Origin: an uncultured Clostridia bacterium
Lineage (GTDB): Bacteria > Bacillota > Clostridia > Christensenellales > Pumilibacteraceae
Direction: 5' to 3'
Length of the DNA stretch: 11,948 nt
Assembly: GCA_947627075.1 (NCBI GenBank)
Contig: CANQUR010000037.1
Span: 1-11,948 of the forward strand
The position numbers were made by a program, and so were the translations under genes. How positions within the stretch are numbered: the stretch's first letter is position 1; each line of letters begins with the position of its first letter. This document shows, in pieces, positions 1-7,198 of this stretch. Under the pieces are notes generated by a model that saw only the letters and a program-made list of their open reading frames with translations, had not been told where the DNA came from and made no database searches.

Positions 1-212
1 CGATCGAAGAAAAATATGAGCATATTAACGACGAACCGGAGCCGCCGCAAGATCAAGACAAAGACGATCAAAAAGAAGGTTGCGCCGGTTGTGGTACAAT
101 AACTTATGGCCATGGCAGTGGTTTAGGCGGAGGACTTTTGGTAGGCGTTGTTTTGGCGGTCGCAATTATGTTGATATTGTTCCCGATCAAAAGGAAAGTT
201 TCCAAACTCTAA
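1..212 (+). CDS. C-terminal end of a surface-type protein (partial, 5' end outside window)
   Basis: An open frame entering from the left edge (first full codon at base 3) encodes 69 residues and ends at TAA 210-212. It begins with a charged Glu/Asp/Pro/Gln/Lys spacer (EPEPPQDQDKDDQ), then a CAGCGT cysteine pair. A glycine-rich stretch follows, leading into one hydrophobic segment (LLVGVVLAVAIMLILF), and the tail KRKVSKL is basic. This spacer, helix and positive-tail order is common at the C-terminus of secreted Firmicutes proteins held in the membrane. No LPXTG-type sortase motif is visible, so I read it as a simple membrane anchor. The main domain of the protein lies outside the window, so its function cannot be told. 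A terminator follows directly, so it is not part of the downstream operon. Confidence 0.75.
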   Translation, partial: IEEKYEHINDEPEPPQDQDKDDQKEGCAGCGTITYGHGSGLGGGLLVGVVLAVAIMLILFPIKRKVSKL

Positions 213-238
213 TTAAAAAAATATTAGCATACAGAAAG

Positions 239-266
239 CCGAGAGATTTCGTTCTCTCGGTTTTTT
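239..266 (+). terminator. Rho-independent terminator of the first gene
   Basis: CCGAGAGA (239-246), loop TTTCGT and TCTCTCGG (253-260) form a perfect 8-bp stem followed by six T. The A residues before the stem can pair with the T run, so it may also work on the opposite strand. It lies 26 bp after the stop codon. Confidence 0.9.
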
Positions 267-389
267 GTGTTGTATATTTTGTAGTATCCATAAAAATATG
301 TAATATTTGTAGGAAGGAATGAGAAAGCGATAAAGGAACATATCCAAAATCGGGGGGGAGAAAGATTTCTCGTAAGTTATGCTATCTTT

Positions 390-412
390 AAGGCTAAATT
401 TATGCCTTTTTT
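390..412 (+). terminator. Weak terminator-like hairpin in the intergenic region
   Basis: AAGGC (390-394) and GCCTT (404-408) form a 5-bp stem with a 9-nt AT-rich loop, followed by a run of T ending at 412. The 263-bp gap 267-529 otherwise shows no convincing ORF or RNA gene. The short stem makes this a weak call. Confidence 0.35.
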
Positions 413-475
413 AAGAATGTGCGGGATTTGAATTGACGACTTATACTTTGAAAAGAAAAATAAAATATATTAAAC

Positions 476-517
476 TATAATCGTACAGAGAAATTTGTGC
501 GGTTATTTTATTTTTAA
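476..517 (+). promoter_or_regulatory. -10 box overlapping a hairpin with T-rich tail, upstream of the integrase
   Basis: TATAAT occurs at 476-481. The same bases begin an inverted repeat: ATAATCGTACA (477-487), an 8-nt loop, and TGTGCGGTTAT (496-506), 11 pairs with three G-U, followed by TTTATTTTT. The integrase ribosome binding site AAAGGAGAG (516-524) follows at once. No good -35 sits at normal spacing from this box. TTGAAA at 448-453 is 22 nt away, but pairs with a weaker TAAACT at 471-476 at 17 nt. If transcription starts upstream of the repeat, the hairpin would act as a terminator or attenuator. If it starts at this TATAAT, only part of the hairpin is in the RNA. Confidence 0.45.
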
Positions 518-529
518 AGGAGAGAATAA

Positions 530-1435
530 ATGAAATATAAAAATTGGCTTGCAGAGTGGATGAATACTTTCATCAAACCATTTATGAAAGAGAGGACAAT
601 GGTTAAGTACGAATGTATGATAAGGACGAAAATCATCCCGAAACTTGGCGAGTATAAACTGTCGGAACTGACTTTGCCGATATTACAAAAGTTTATTTCG
701 GATCTTACGGGACTCTATTCGACGAATACGATAGAAGGGATACTTAGCGTAATAAAAGGCTCGCTTCGTAGTGCGGTCAAAATGGGTTATATTGACAGAG
801 AATATTCCGGTGCTGTCGAAAGTCCTTCTTTGGAGGAAAAACCTATCGAGAGTTTCGACAGAAATGAACAGAAAAAAATCGAGAATTATATTATTTCCGG
901 CAAGAAAGACAAATTGATAGGAATTTTGATTTGTCTTTATACCGGTATTCGAATAGGGGAACTTTTCGCTTTGACTTGGAACGACGTGGATCTGAATAAG
1001 GAACTTATAAATATAAACAAATCGTGCCATGACGGGTGGCGCAAAGACGGGTATATAAAAGTTATTGAAAAGCCAAAGACAAAGTCGTCCAAACGAGTTA
1101 TACCGTTGCCCAAGCAACTTATCCCGTTTATGAAGCGGCTCAAAAAGCGTGCTACAAGTGAATATGTAATTTACGGCAATGATAGGCCGATTTCGGTGCG
1201 TTCGTATCAACGCACATTCGAAGGTTTATTAAACAGATTGAATTTGCCTCATAAGGGATTCCACGCACTACGTCATACATTTGCTACGCGCGCACATGAA
1301 TGCGGTATGAGCGCTAAGACTTTATCCGAAATACTCGGGCATAAAAATCCCATGATTACGATGACGCGTTACGCTCACAGTATGCTCGAATACAAGAGCG
1401 CAATGATGAACAAGGTGGGTAAACTTTTGCAGTAA
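530..1435 (+). CDS. Tyrosine recombinase / phage-type integrase
   Basis: A 301-aa site-specific recombinase that would cut and rejoin DNA through a 3'-phosphotyrosine link. The N-terminal ~100 residues resemble a SAM-like core-binding domain. The catalytic domain follows: R141 in TGIRIGEL, a Lys in the KPKTKSSKR turn (181-189), H245 and R248 in HALRH, H271 in LGHKNP, and nucleophile Y281 in RYAHS. The catalytic set looks complete. It lacks the extra N-terminal arm-binding domain of the larger Tn916/lambda-type integrases (~350-400 aa), so it is closer in size to XerC/D or invertase-type enzymes. The start is set by AAAGGAGAG just upstream. It stands alone: no excisionase, relaxase or phage gene is visible. 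A 49-nt perfect palindrome begins 7 bp after its stop codon and is a candidate target site. It may mobilise an element, or switch the DNA beside it. Confidence 0.95.
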   Translation: MKYKNWLAEWMNTFIKPFMKERTMVKYECMIRTKIIPKLGEYKLSELTLPILQKFISDLTGLYSTNTIEGILSVIKGSLRSAVKMGYIDREYSGAVESPSLEEKPIESFDRNEQKKIENYIISGKKDKLIGILICLYTGIRIGELFALTWNDVDLNKELININKSCHDGWRKDGYIKVIEKPKTKSSKRVIPLPKQLIPFMKRLKKRATSEYVIYGNDRPISVRSYQRTFEGLLNRLNLPHKGFHALRHTFATRAHECGMSAKTLSEILGHKNPMITMTRYAHSMLEYKSAMMNKVGKLLQ

Positions 1436-1441
1436 ACGCAA

Positions 1442-1490
1442 TTTCTAAAAATGTACATTTATTAAGTTAATAAATGTACATTTTTAGAAA
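1442..1490. repeat. Perfect 49-nt palindrome after the integrase (possible core site and/or terminator)
   Basis: Two 24-bp arms (1442-1465 and 1467-1490) are exact reverse complements around one central G (1466). The inner part reads ATGTACATTTATTAA (1451-1465) and its complement. A run of T (1481-1485) sits within the right arm. It could form a bidirectional, AT-rich terminator hairpin for the integrase, or be a tyrosine recombinase binding site. Its core recurs at 1575-1611. Confidence 0.85.
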
Positions 1491-1538
1491 ACAGTTTGCT
1501 TATAAAAATAAAAATGTTCCCACTGTCATTTCAATCGC

Positions 1539-1567
1539 TTGCTTATTTTGTCGAATTATGTTAGAAT
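1539..1567 (+). promoter_or_regulatory. Candidate promoter for the loaP-led operon
   Basis: TTGCTT (1539-1544), a 17-nt spacer and TAGAAT (1562-1567) form a plausible sigma-70/sigma-A promoter. The -10 matches 5 of 6 bases; the -35 is weak at 3 of 6. Transcription would begin near 1574 and run through the second palindrome and a ~140-nt leader into the LoaP-like gene. It is the best candidate I see between the integrase and that gene, and it lies between two related palindromes. Confidence 0.45.
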
Positions 1568-1574
1568 ACAAATG

Positions 1575-1611
1575 TTTATGTACATTTATTAACTTATTCC
1601 ATGTACATAAA
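1575..1611. repeat. Second copy of the integrase-adjacent palindrome core
   Basis: ATGTACATTTATTAA (1578-1592) is identical to 1451-1465. In both places it is followed by G or C, then TTA, four variable bases and ATGTACAT, giving matching 31-bp cores at 1451-1481 and 1578-1608. The second copy is an imperfect inverted repeat, about 15 of 18 paired positions when extended to 1575-1611. The two centres (1466 and 1593) are 127 bp apart. Confidence 0.75.
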
Positions 1612-1703
1612 TCTTTTAAGAAGTCGTTTTCTCGGCACGTTGGTTTTGGTCACGGCAGACGAATGCGACAGACATAAAAATCTTTTTCTAATGCAAAAAA
1701 TCT

Positions 1704-1736
1704 GCTTTGCACGAAAGGGCGGAGCATACCTTTTTT
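1704..1736 (+). promoter_or_regulatory. Leader hairpin just upstream of the LoaP-like gene
   Basis: GCTTTGC (1704-1710) and GCGGAGC (1719-1725) form a 7-bp stem with two G-U pairs around an 8-nt loop. ATACC and six T follow, and then the ribosome binding site GGAGGAG (1737-1743). LoaP proteins are known to need leader RNA hairpins in their target operons, so this is a candidate recognition or attenuation element. The five bases between stem and T run make it a poor ordinary terminator. Confidence 0.35.
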
Positions 1737-1749
1737 GGAGGAGTAGGTA

Positions 1750-2328
1750 ATGGAAAAGCCATATTGGTGGTATGTTTTATTTGTTAGGGCAGGTAAAGAA
1801 AATAGTGTGGTTGAAGAACTCGGCAGATTTCTTATCGGAAACTCCAAGGGGTATTTATTTGATGTTTTCTATTTGGAATCAGAGCAATATTTCCGAAACA
1901 AAAAATATCAAATAGTTGGGCATGAATATAAAAAGCGGCCGCTTTTCCCGGGGTATGTTTTTGTGGAAACAAATATGCCACAGAAATTATTTATTGGCAA
2001 CTATATAGAATATATAAAAAATTCCCTAAACATAATTAAGTTATTAAGCAATGGACAAGCCCGAGAGGGTGAATTGCCGAGCATTGCGGTTGCTGATTTT
2101 GAAAGAGAAAGATTAGAATATCTCTTTAGAGGAAAGCATTGTCTGGAGCATTCGGTTGGATATATGGTGGGCGATAAGATAACTATCAAAAGCGGACCAT
2201 TGGTAGGCCGAGAAGGTGAAATTAAATATGTAAATCGACATAACCGCTCTGCGATTATCGAATTCGAAATGTTCGGTACTAAAGTGGAAGTAAAAGTAGG
2301 ATTGGAGGTAATTTATAAAAATGGGTGA
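1750..2328 (+). CDS. loaP: LoaP/NusG-family specialised transcription antiterminator
   Basis: A 192-aa NusG paralogue expected to bind RNA polymerase and carry it past terminators in one long operon. The NGN domain starts with WWYVLFVRAGKE (6-17) and contains the signature LFPGYVFVE (65-73). The KOW domain is at ~139-187, with VGDKITIKSGPLVGREGEI. The 'KSGPLxGxEGxI' KOW and the long variable middle fit LoaP better than housekeeping NusG, which would lie with secE and rpl genes. The start follows GGAGGAG at ideal spacing. It is the first gene of the tight plus-strand array and overlaps the next gene by 8 nt, so the two are probably translationally coupled. LoaP in Bacillus velezensis controls polyketide operons. 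RfaH and UpxY are distant functional parallels. The placement argues that it controls the genes downstream (inference). Confidence 0.88.
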   Translation: MEKPYWWYVLFVRAGKENSVVEELGRFLIGNSKGYLFDVFYLESEQYFRNKKYQIVGHEYKKRPLFPGYVFVETNMPQKLFIGNYIEYIKNSLNIIKLLSNGQAREGELPSIAVADFERERLEYLFRGKHCLEHSVGYMVGDKITIKSGPLVGREGEIKYVNRHNRSAIIEFEMFGTKVEVKVGLEVIYKNG

Positions 2329-3106
2329 AAACGAGACGAAAGTACATTCTAACAGTTCGTCAGACAATAATTCGAGAACAAACGATTCCGGCGAATACAG
2401 CGTTGGCTTACATAAATTTTGTATTGCAGTACAAATGTTGGTTGTTGTAACACTATGTTTGGTTGCAATTCCTTGGGGTTTACGAGAGATATTGATAGGT
2501 TTCGATAAATGGGATGGATTTAACTATTATTCCGAACAAGTGTCGGGTGAAAATCAAAATGAGGAAAATGAGAGTGCAAACGAAATCCCGGTATTAGATA
2601 TGTTAGCTAACTTTTTAGGCGGGTTTGCCGGACTATTGATAGGATTCTTCTTTGAATTTACCTACATCGAACAGTGGAAGCATCTTAATAAATATTCGGC
2701 TTTATGCGCTACGCTAGCAAGAGAATTATTAACAATAAAAGAGGCCCTTGAAAAAAATCCAGAGGATCTAGGTAAAATTAATCTTTGGGGAATAGATGAT
2801 GTGACTTCTTCGGTTGAAAACGATTCAATAATAATAAATTTGCCGCTGCTTTTTACCGTTCCTTTTCTTAAGAAAAATCGAATTAAATCAGGAAAAGATT
2901 TTGGTTATAAATTATCTCAGTACATTCATGAATTACACGGGCACATTAGACAATACAATGGACAGAAATATATTCAAACAAGCGACAAGAAAACAAGCGA
3001 CAAGAATGTAATTACAGATGTCAACACAGATAAAACAGGTGAAACAGTAACGTCTAAAGACATTATTAAGGATATTGATACCATATTGGGCAATATGGGC
3101 TTTTGA
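2321..3106 (+). CDS. Two-helix membrane protein of unknown function
   Basis: I do not recognise this 261-aa protein. It has a polar Ser/Asn-rich N-terminus (1-30), a first hydrophobic helix at ~32-54, and an acidic loop at ~60-90 (ENQNEENESANE). A second, glycine-containing helix lies at ~91-115 (LANFLGGFAGLLIGFFFEF). A ~145-aa soluble C-terminus ends in a polar Thr/Lys/Asp tract with a small TSDK repeat. A hairpin topology with both ends cytoplasmic is likely. GGAGG in the end of loaP supports the start inside that gene. It ends 11 bp before the STAND-LRR gene. In many immune loci a small membrane protein next to a nucleotide-switch sensor is the effector or anchor; that role here is only inference. 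No enzyme motif or signal peptide cleavage site is apparent. Confidence 0.85.
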   Translation: MGENETKVHSNSSSDNNSRTNDSGEYSVGLHKFCIAVQMLVVVTLCLVAIPWGLREILIGFDKWDGFNYYSEQVSGENQNEENESANEIPVLDMLANFLGGFAGLLIGFFFEFTYIEQWKHLNKYSALCATLARELLTIKEALEKNPEDLGKINLWGIDDVTSSVENDSIIINLPLLFTVPFLKKNRIKSGKDFGYKLSQYIHELHGHIRQYNGQKYIQTSDKKTSDKNVITDVNTDKTGETVTSKDIIKDIDTILGNMGF

Positions 3107-3117
3107 GAGGAACATAA

Positions 3118-6100
3118 ATGAGCAAAATATCTGTGGGAAATAAATTGTCTATTGATGATTTTATTTTACAAGTAAGTAAATTAGATGATATTAAAGTAAT
3201 CGAAAAAGTGCAGGGCAATAAAAATAAATATAAAGGTGTTTATGTCAAAAATGAAAAAACAAAAAACTTTTGTTTGAAAGTAAAGGATAGAGTTTTTATA
3301 CACGGAGTACCGAGACATCTACGCCGTGAATTCTCAGAAATTATAGAAAATATAGAAAAGCATATAAAAACAGGTAGCGATTCTGTGGATTCACCGCAGA
3401 TGATAAAAGTCTATACACCTACTGTGATTGACGGATTCAAAGGCAGAAAAAAGGAAATAAAAAGCATAGATAAGGCTTTTAAAGATAGGAAAATTGCTAT
3501 CATTTGCGGAGAATCGGGGCAGGGGAAAACAACGTTAGCCGAGCAATTTTTGTATGATGAATATTCTAATGATAGGACTCTAAAAAGTATATGTCGAATT
3601 GAATTTGACGAATGCGAAAAGGTCACATTTGGTAGACTTTTATGCCATTTTATAAGTGCAAACAGTCATTTTGATGAAATCAATGAATCGGTAACAATAC
3701 AAGCCAATGAAATTATAAAAGGGAATGGTAAGGAATCTTCAATTGAAGATATCAAAAGAAATTACTGTACATTAATGGTGAATAAAATAAAAAATCAGGC
3801 AAGTTATTTATTTATAGATAATGCCAATAAAATGAATGATAGTGAGTTCGCTGATTTTATCAAAGAGTTAAACAATCAATTCAAAGACAAAATTAATATA
3901 TTAATAACAACTCAACATGAACCCGACGCGATGGCTTTGAATAAGAGCAAGGTGGAAGTGATAAATTTATCGGACGAAAAATTAGGCGAAGAAGATGCGT
4001 GGACAGTATTTATAAATCATTATACGAGCAATAAAAAAGAAAGGAAAAATATAAAATCATCAGAAGAGAAAAAAGGGCTATTTTGCAAATTTATTTATGA
4101 TTTTTTCGGTGGAAATATTCGCGCTATCGTGTTTGTTGCGGAAATTTTCGCGTTTCAAAATAGTAAAGATAAAGAGAACTTATGGAAGCAATATAAGAGT
4201 GGCGGATATCAAATATTTGAGGTAAAAGGGAATATCGATGAAGATAAACATAATAAAGATGAAATGCGAATTTTACCAATAAAATTAGCTAATTGCATGG
4301 CTTGGCTAAATAAAAACAGCTATAACTCTGCATTAAACAAACTTTGGAATGATGTAAATGTGAAATTAGTATTGCTTATAGCGGCGTTATATGAACAAAC
4401 CGCAATACGTAAAGATGATGTTGATAACTACTTAGGTATTGAAAATCGCTTTTCTTCCTATGCCAATATAATGAATCCATATTTCCGATTAAAAGGAGAT
4501 ACCATATTAATGCATCCATTGATCGCAAAAGCTTTATGTGTTGCAATCTCTGATAGTGAATATAAATTGGAATTAGATGAATGGCTTAAATTAACGTTGG
4601 CAATACAGGATATTAAAGATGATAAGAATAACAACTATAGTCTTAATGAAGATAATTTTAATAAGATTTCGGATAAAATAAAAGAGCAATTAAAAAATAA
4701 CGAAGTTATAGAGATAAAAGGATCTGTTGGTTATAAGACATTTTATGGGTTAACGGCTACGGAAGAAGTTAAAAGAAAAGTAATAATTTCCGAAGGCGCG
4801 GCTAAGATAGGCGAAAGCGCTTTTTGCTGTTCAGATGTTTGTGAAATTACAATTCCGTCGTCGGTAGAAAAAATTTGCGCATACGCATTCAGTGGATGCG
4901 ATATGTTAAGTAAGGTAAATCTGCCGGATGACAGCAATTTGAGTATCATTGAGGAGAAAGCTTTTTATGCGTGCGAGAGTTTGAAAGAAATAAAGATTCC
5001 GTCAAATGTTAAAATGATCGGTGATGAGGCTTTTTCCGAATTAAAGAATTTGGAAACTGTATTTTATAATGCTGTCAGAGCCGAAATTGGCTCATTAGTT
5101 CTTGACGAGTCCAAAGAAAATCTTAAAAATATAATTTTCGGCAACAAGGTGCAATATATCGATGATGAATTGTTTTCCTATTTGCCGCAATTAACGGAGA
5201 TACAAATACCGGCGTCGGTAGAAGAAATCGTGGGATGGGCATTTTCCAGCTGTCAAAGTTTGAAGAAAGTAACATTTGAAGAGGGAAGTAAACTAAAATT
5301 CATAGGGAAAGGTGACGGTTGTAATAATTATTGGATTGGTGGTCCTTTCTATGATTTGCCGCAATTAACGGAGATACAAATACCGGCGTCGGTAGAAGAA
5401 ATCGGGGCGTATGCATTTTCCAAATGTAGAAGTTTGAAGAAAGTAACATTCGAAGAGGGAAGTAAACTAAAATTCATAGGGATAAGTGCTTTTTGTGCTG
5501 ACAATAGGTTAAAATTCAATTGCAAAAATGGATTATGTTATTTAGGAACCCCAAACAATAAGCTTTTTGCTTTGATACAGCCGAAAATTTTAGATGGATC
5601 TGGGGATTCACTGTATGAGAATGAATCATATATTAAAATTGAGAAAGATACTAAAATTATAGCTAAACAAGCAATTTCGTGTTTTTACGCGATTTGTTCA
5701 ATAGGGGCCGGGACTGTGTATTATGGTGCTAAATTAGAGAGTATTATCGTAGACCCCGATAATGAAAAGTATAGTAGTATTGACAATTGTTTAATTGATA
5801 AAACCAATAAAACGTTGATAAAAGGGTGCAAAAACAGTATAATTCCAAATGGGGTCAAAATTATTGAGCCAAGTGCTTTTGAAGGAAGTTTAATATCAAA
5901 AATAGTTATTCCTTCGTCTGTCGAAATAATAGGCGCGGGTGCATTGTCAGGATGCAGTAATTTAGATGAGGTTTATTTTGATAAAGGTATTGAACTAAAG
6001 GTAATAAATCGCGGTAGTTTTAGTGGTTGTAGAAGTCTAAAAAATATAGAGTTACCTGCTTCCGTAGAACGAATTGAGGGGAATGTATTTTCTGGTTGTA

Positions 6101-7191
6101 GTGAGTTACAAAGGTTAAGTGTTGATGAAAAAAATAAAGTATATTACAGCCAAGATAATTGTATTATCGAAAGTGATACAAAAAAATTAATTATAGGATG
6201 TAAAAATAGTGTTATACCCAAAGATATTAAAGTCATAGGCGAAAGAGCTTTTTACGACAGGAAAAATTTAACAAAAATAGAAATTCCGAATAGTGTAAGA
6301 GTAATAGAAGAGAGTGCATTTAGTTTTACTGGACTAAAAACATTGGTATTGCCTGAAAATATTGAATTAATTAAGAGTGCAGCCTTTTCTGATCAAATTG
6401 AAACAAAAGAATGGGAAACTGTAAGATGGAATGCAATAAATTGTCAAACAGAAAATCGCGGGGATTATATATTTGGTATGGAATCCCACATCTCATCTTT
6501 ATATATTGGGAGTAAAGTTAAATCATTCCCTAGCGGTTTAGTTCATTCCTGGCACATACAAGAAATTCATATAGACGATATAGGCGCTTGGTGCGCTATG
6601 GATTTTAATTCAAGCGATGATAATCCTTTAGGTTACGCTCAAAAGTTGTTTATAGGTGAAAATGAAACTAAAAATTTGATAATACCGAATGGAGTATCGC
6701 TAATAAAACCTAATACATTTTGCCGTAGCGTTATTGAAGAAATATCAGTTCCGGCATCGGTCACAGATATAGGCGAAAGTGCATTTATGTGGTGTTTACA
6801 TCTAAAAAATGTTAAATTTTGCGAAGGTAGTTTATTGAAACATATAAGTCAATGGGCATTTTCGTACAGTGCAATTAAAAGTGTAGAGATTCCGGATGGA
6901 GTAACAGTTATAGACGAATTTGCGTTTAATGGGTGTTATATTTTAGAGGAAATAACAATTCCCGAATCATTAGAAAAAATAGGTAAATTTGCGTTTGGTA
7001 GACCGAAAGGAAGCTCATATTTGAGAATCAACTATTGCGGGACAAAAGATAAATTTGCCACTCTGTGGGCAAATTCAATAGAATTGAATGAAAAATTCGA
7101 GCCGGTTACACCTTTTGGAAATTTTGAGCAAAAATCGTTTGTATCCATAGAATGTAGCGACGGACCATACGATTTTGATGGGATGGTATAA
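3118..7191 (+). CDS. NLR-like protein: STAND NTPase fused to a BspA-type leucine-rich repeat array
   Basis: A 1357-aa protein. Residues 1-100 are an unrecognised, charged N-terminal domain. FKGRKKE (107-113) matches the entry motif of STAND ATPases. The P-loop is GESGQGKTT (131-139), Walker B LFIDNA (231-236), and an ILITTQ strand (261-266) ends in the usual sensor position. FGGNIRAI (330-337) resembles the GLPLA-like motif and LMHPLIAKAL (464-473) the winged-helix/MHD-like end. From ~555 to ~1330 lie roughly 15-18 LRR_5/BspA-type repeats (IPxSVxxIGxxAFxxCxxL). The extreme C-terminus (IECSDG) is typical of that family. No signal peptide or membrane segment is seen, so it is probably cytoplasmic. 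Switch plus repeat sensor is the layout of NOD-like receptors and bacterial STAND immune proteins. The ligand and output are unknown. The start is preceded by GAGAGGA. Confidence 0.88.
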   Translation: MSKISVGNKLSIDDFILQVSKLDDIKVIEKVQGNKNKYKGVYVKNEKTKNFCLKVKDRVFIHGVPRHLRREFSEIIENIEKHIKTGSDSVDSPQMIKVYTPTVIDGFKGRKKEIKSIDKAFKDRKIAIICGESGQGKTTLAEQFLYDEYSNDRTLKSICRIEFDECEKVTFGRLLCHFISANSHFDEINESVTIQANEIIKGNGKESSIEDIKRNYCTLMVNKIKNQASYLFIDNANKMNDSEFADFIKELNNQFKDKINILITTQHEPDAMALNKSKVEVINLSDEKLGEEDAWTVFINHYTSNKKERKNIKSSEEKKGLFCKFIYDFFGGNIRAIVFVAEIFAFQNSKDKENLWKQYKSGGYQIFEVKGNIDEDKHNKDEMRILPIKLANCMAWLNKNSYNSALNKLWNDVNVKLVLLIAALYEQTAIRKDDVDNYLGIENRFSSYANIMNPYFRLKGDTILMHPLIAKALCVAISDSEYKLELDEWLKLTLAIQDIKDDKNNNYSLNEDNFNKISDKIKEQLKNNEVIEIKGSVGYKTFYGLTATEEVKRKVIISEGAAKIGESAFCCSDVCEITIPSSVEKICAYAFSGCDMLSKVNLPDDSNLSIIEEKAFYACESLKEIKIPSNVKMIGDEAFSELKNLETVFYNAVRAEIGSLVLDESKENLKNIIFGNKVQYIDDELFSYLPQLTEIQIPASVEEIVGWAFSSCQSLKKVTFEEGSKLKFIGKGDGCNNYWIGGPFYDLPQLTEIQIPASVEEIGAYAFSKCRSLKKVTFEEGSKLKFIGISAFCADNRLKFNCKNGLCYLGTPNNKLFALIQPKILDGSGDSLYENESYIKIEKDTKIIAKQAISCFYAICSIGAGTVYYGAKLESIIVDPDNEKYSSIDNCLIDKTNKTLIKGCKNSIIPNGVKIIEPSAFEGSLISKIVIPSSVEIIGAGALSGCSNLDEVYFDKGIELKVINRGSFSGCRSLKNIELPASVERIEGNVFSGCSELQRLSVDEKNKVYYSQDNCIIESDTKKLIIGCKNSVIPKDIKVIGERAFYDRKNLTKIEIPNSVRVIEESAFSFTGLKTLVLPENIELIKSAAFSDQIETKEWETVRWNAINCQTENRGDYIFGMESHISSLYIGSKVKSFPSGLVHSWHIQEIHIDDIGAWCAMDFNSSDDNPLGYAQKLFIGENETKNLIIPNGVSLIKPNTFCRSVIEEISVPASVTDIGESAFMWCLHLKNVKFCEGSLLKHISQWAFSYSAIKSVEIPDGVTVIDEFAFNGCYILEEITIPESLEKIGKFAFGRPKGSSYLRINYCGTKDKFATLWANSIELNEKFEPVTPFGNFEQKSFVSIECSDGPYDFDGMV
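5180..5308 (+). repeat. LRR-coding direct repeat, copy 1
   Basis: This 129-bp segment recurs at 5354-5482, an offset of 174 bp or 58 codons. The first 51 bp are identical and about 10 of the remaining 78 differ. It encodes the unit beginning LTEIQIPASVEEI and ending in a KLKFIG motif. Confidence 0.9.
5354..5482 (+). repeat. LRR-coding direct repeat, copy 2
   Basis: Second copy of the 129-bp unit at 5180-5308, about 92% identical by hand count and in frame. The other LRR units in the gene are similar in protein but clearly diverged in DNA, so this pair looks like a recent internal duplication or gene conversion. Confidence 0.9.
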
Positions 7192-7198
7192 ATCGATT

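Noticed and set aside
1..212. Sortase (LPXTG) anchor in the first gene
   Set aside because: No LPXTG-like motif precedes the hydrophobic segment; CAGCGT and the helix only suggest a membrane anchor.
80..322. Open frame of 80 codons on the plus strand
   Set aside because: It overlaps the clear reading frame of the upstream partial gene and then runs through the terminator at 239-266; its composition is not protein-like.
267..475. Second attachment-site copy upstream of the integrase
   Set aside because: AAAAATATGTAATATTTG (near 290-308) only loosely resembles the ATGTACATTTATTAA core and lacks its palindromic structure.
683..1210. 175-codon open frame on the minus strand
   Set aside because: It lies wholly opposite the integrase gene, whose catalytic motifs are unmistakable, and matches no family I recognise.
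1442..1611. CRISPR array or tRNA gene in the repeat-containing gap
   Set aside because: There are only two palindromic copies, with no regular short repeat-spacer series; no cloverleaf-forming sequence is seen.
1474..1677. Possible small gene of 67 codons between integrase and loaP
   Set aside because: It starts inside the palindrome, has no ribosome binding site, and covers the promoter candidate and second palindrome; the translated product looks random.
7175..7198. Earlier TTG or ATG starts for the HTH gene
   Set aside because: They overlap the end of the STAND-LRR gene with no ribosome binding site; ATG 7199 gives the usual post-stop spacing.
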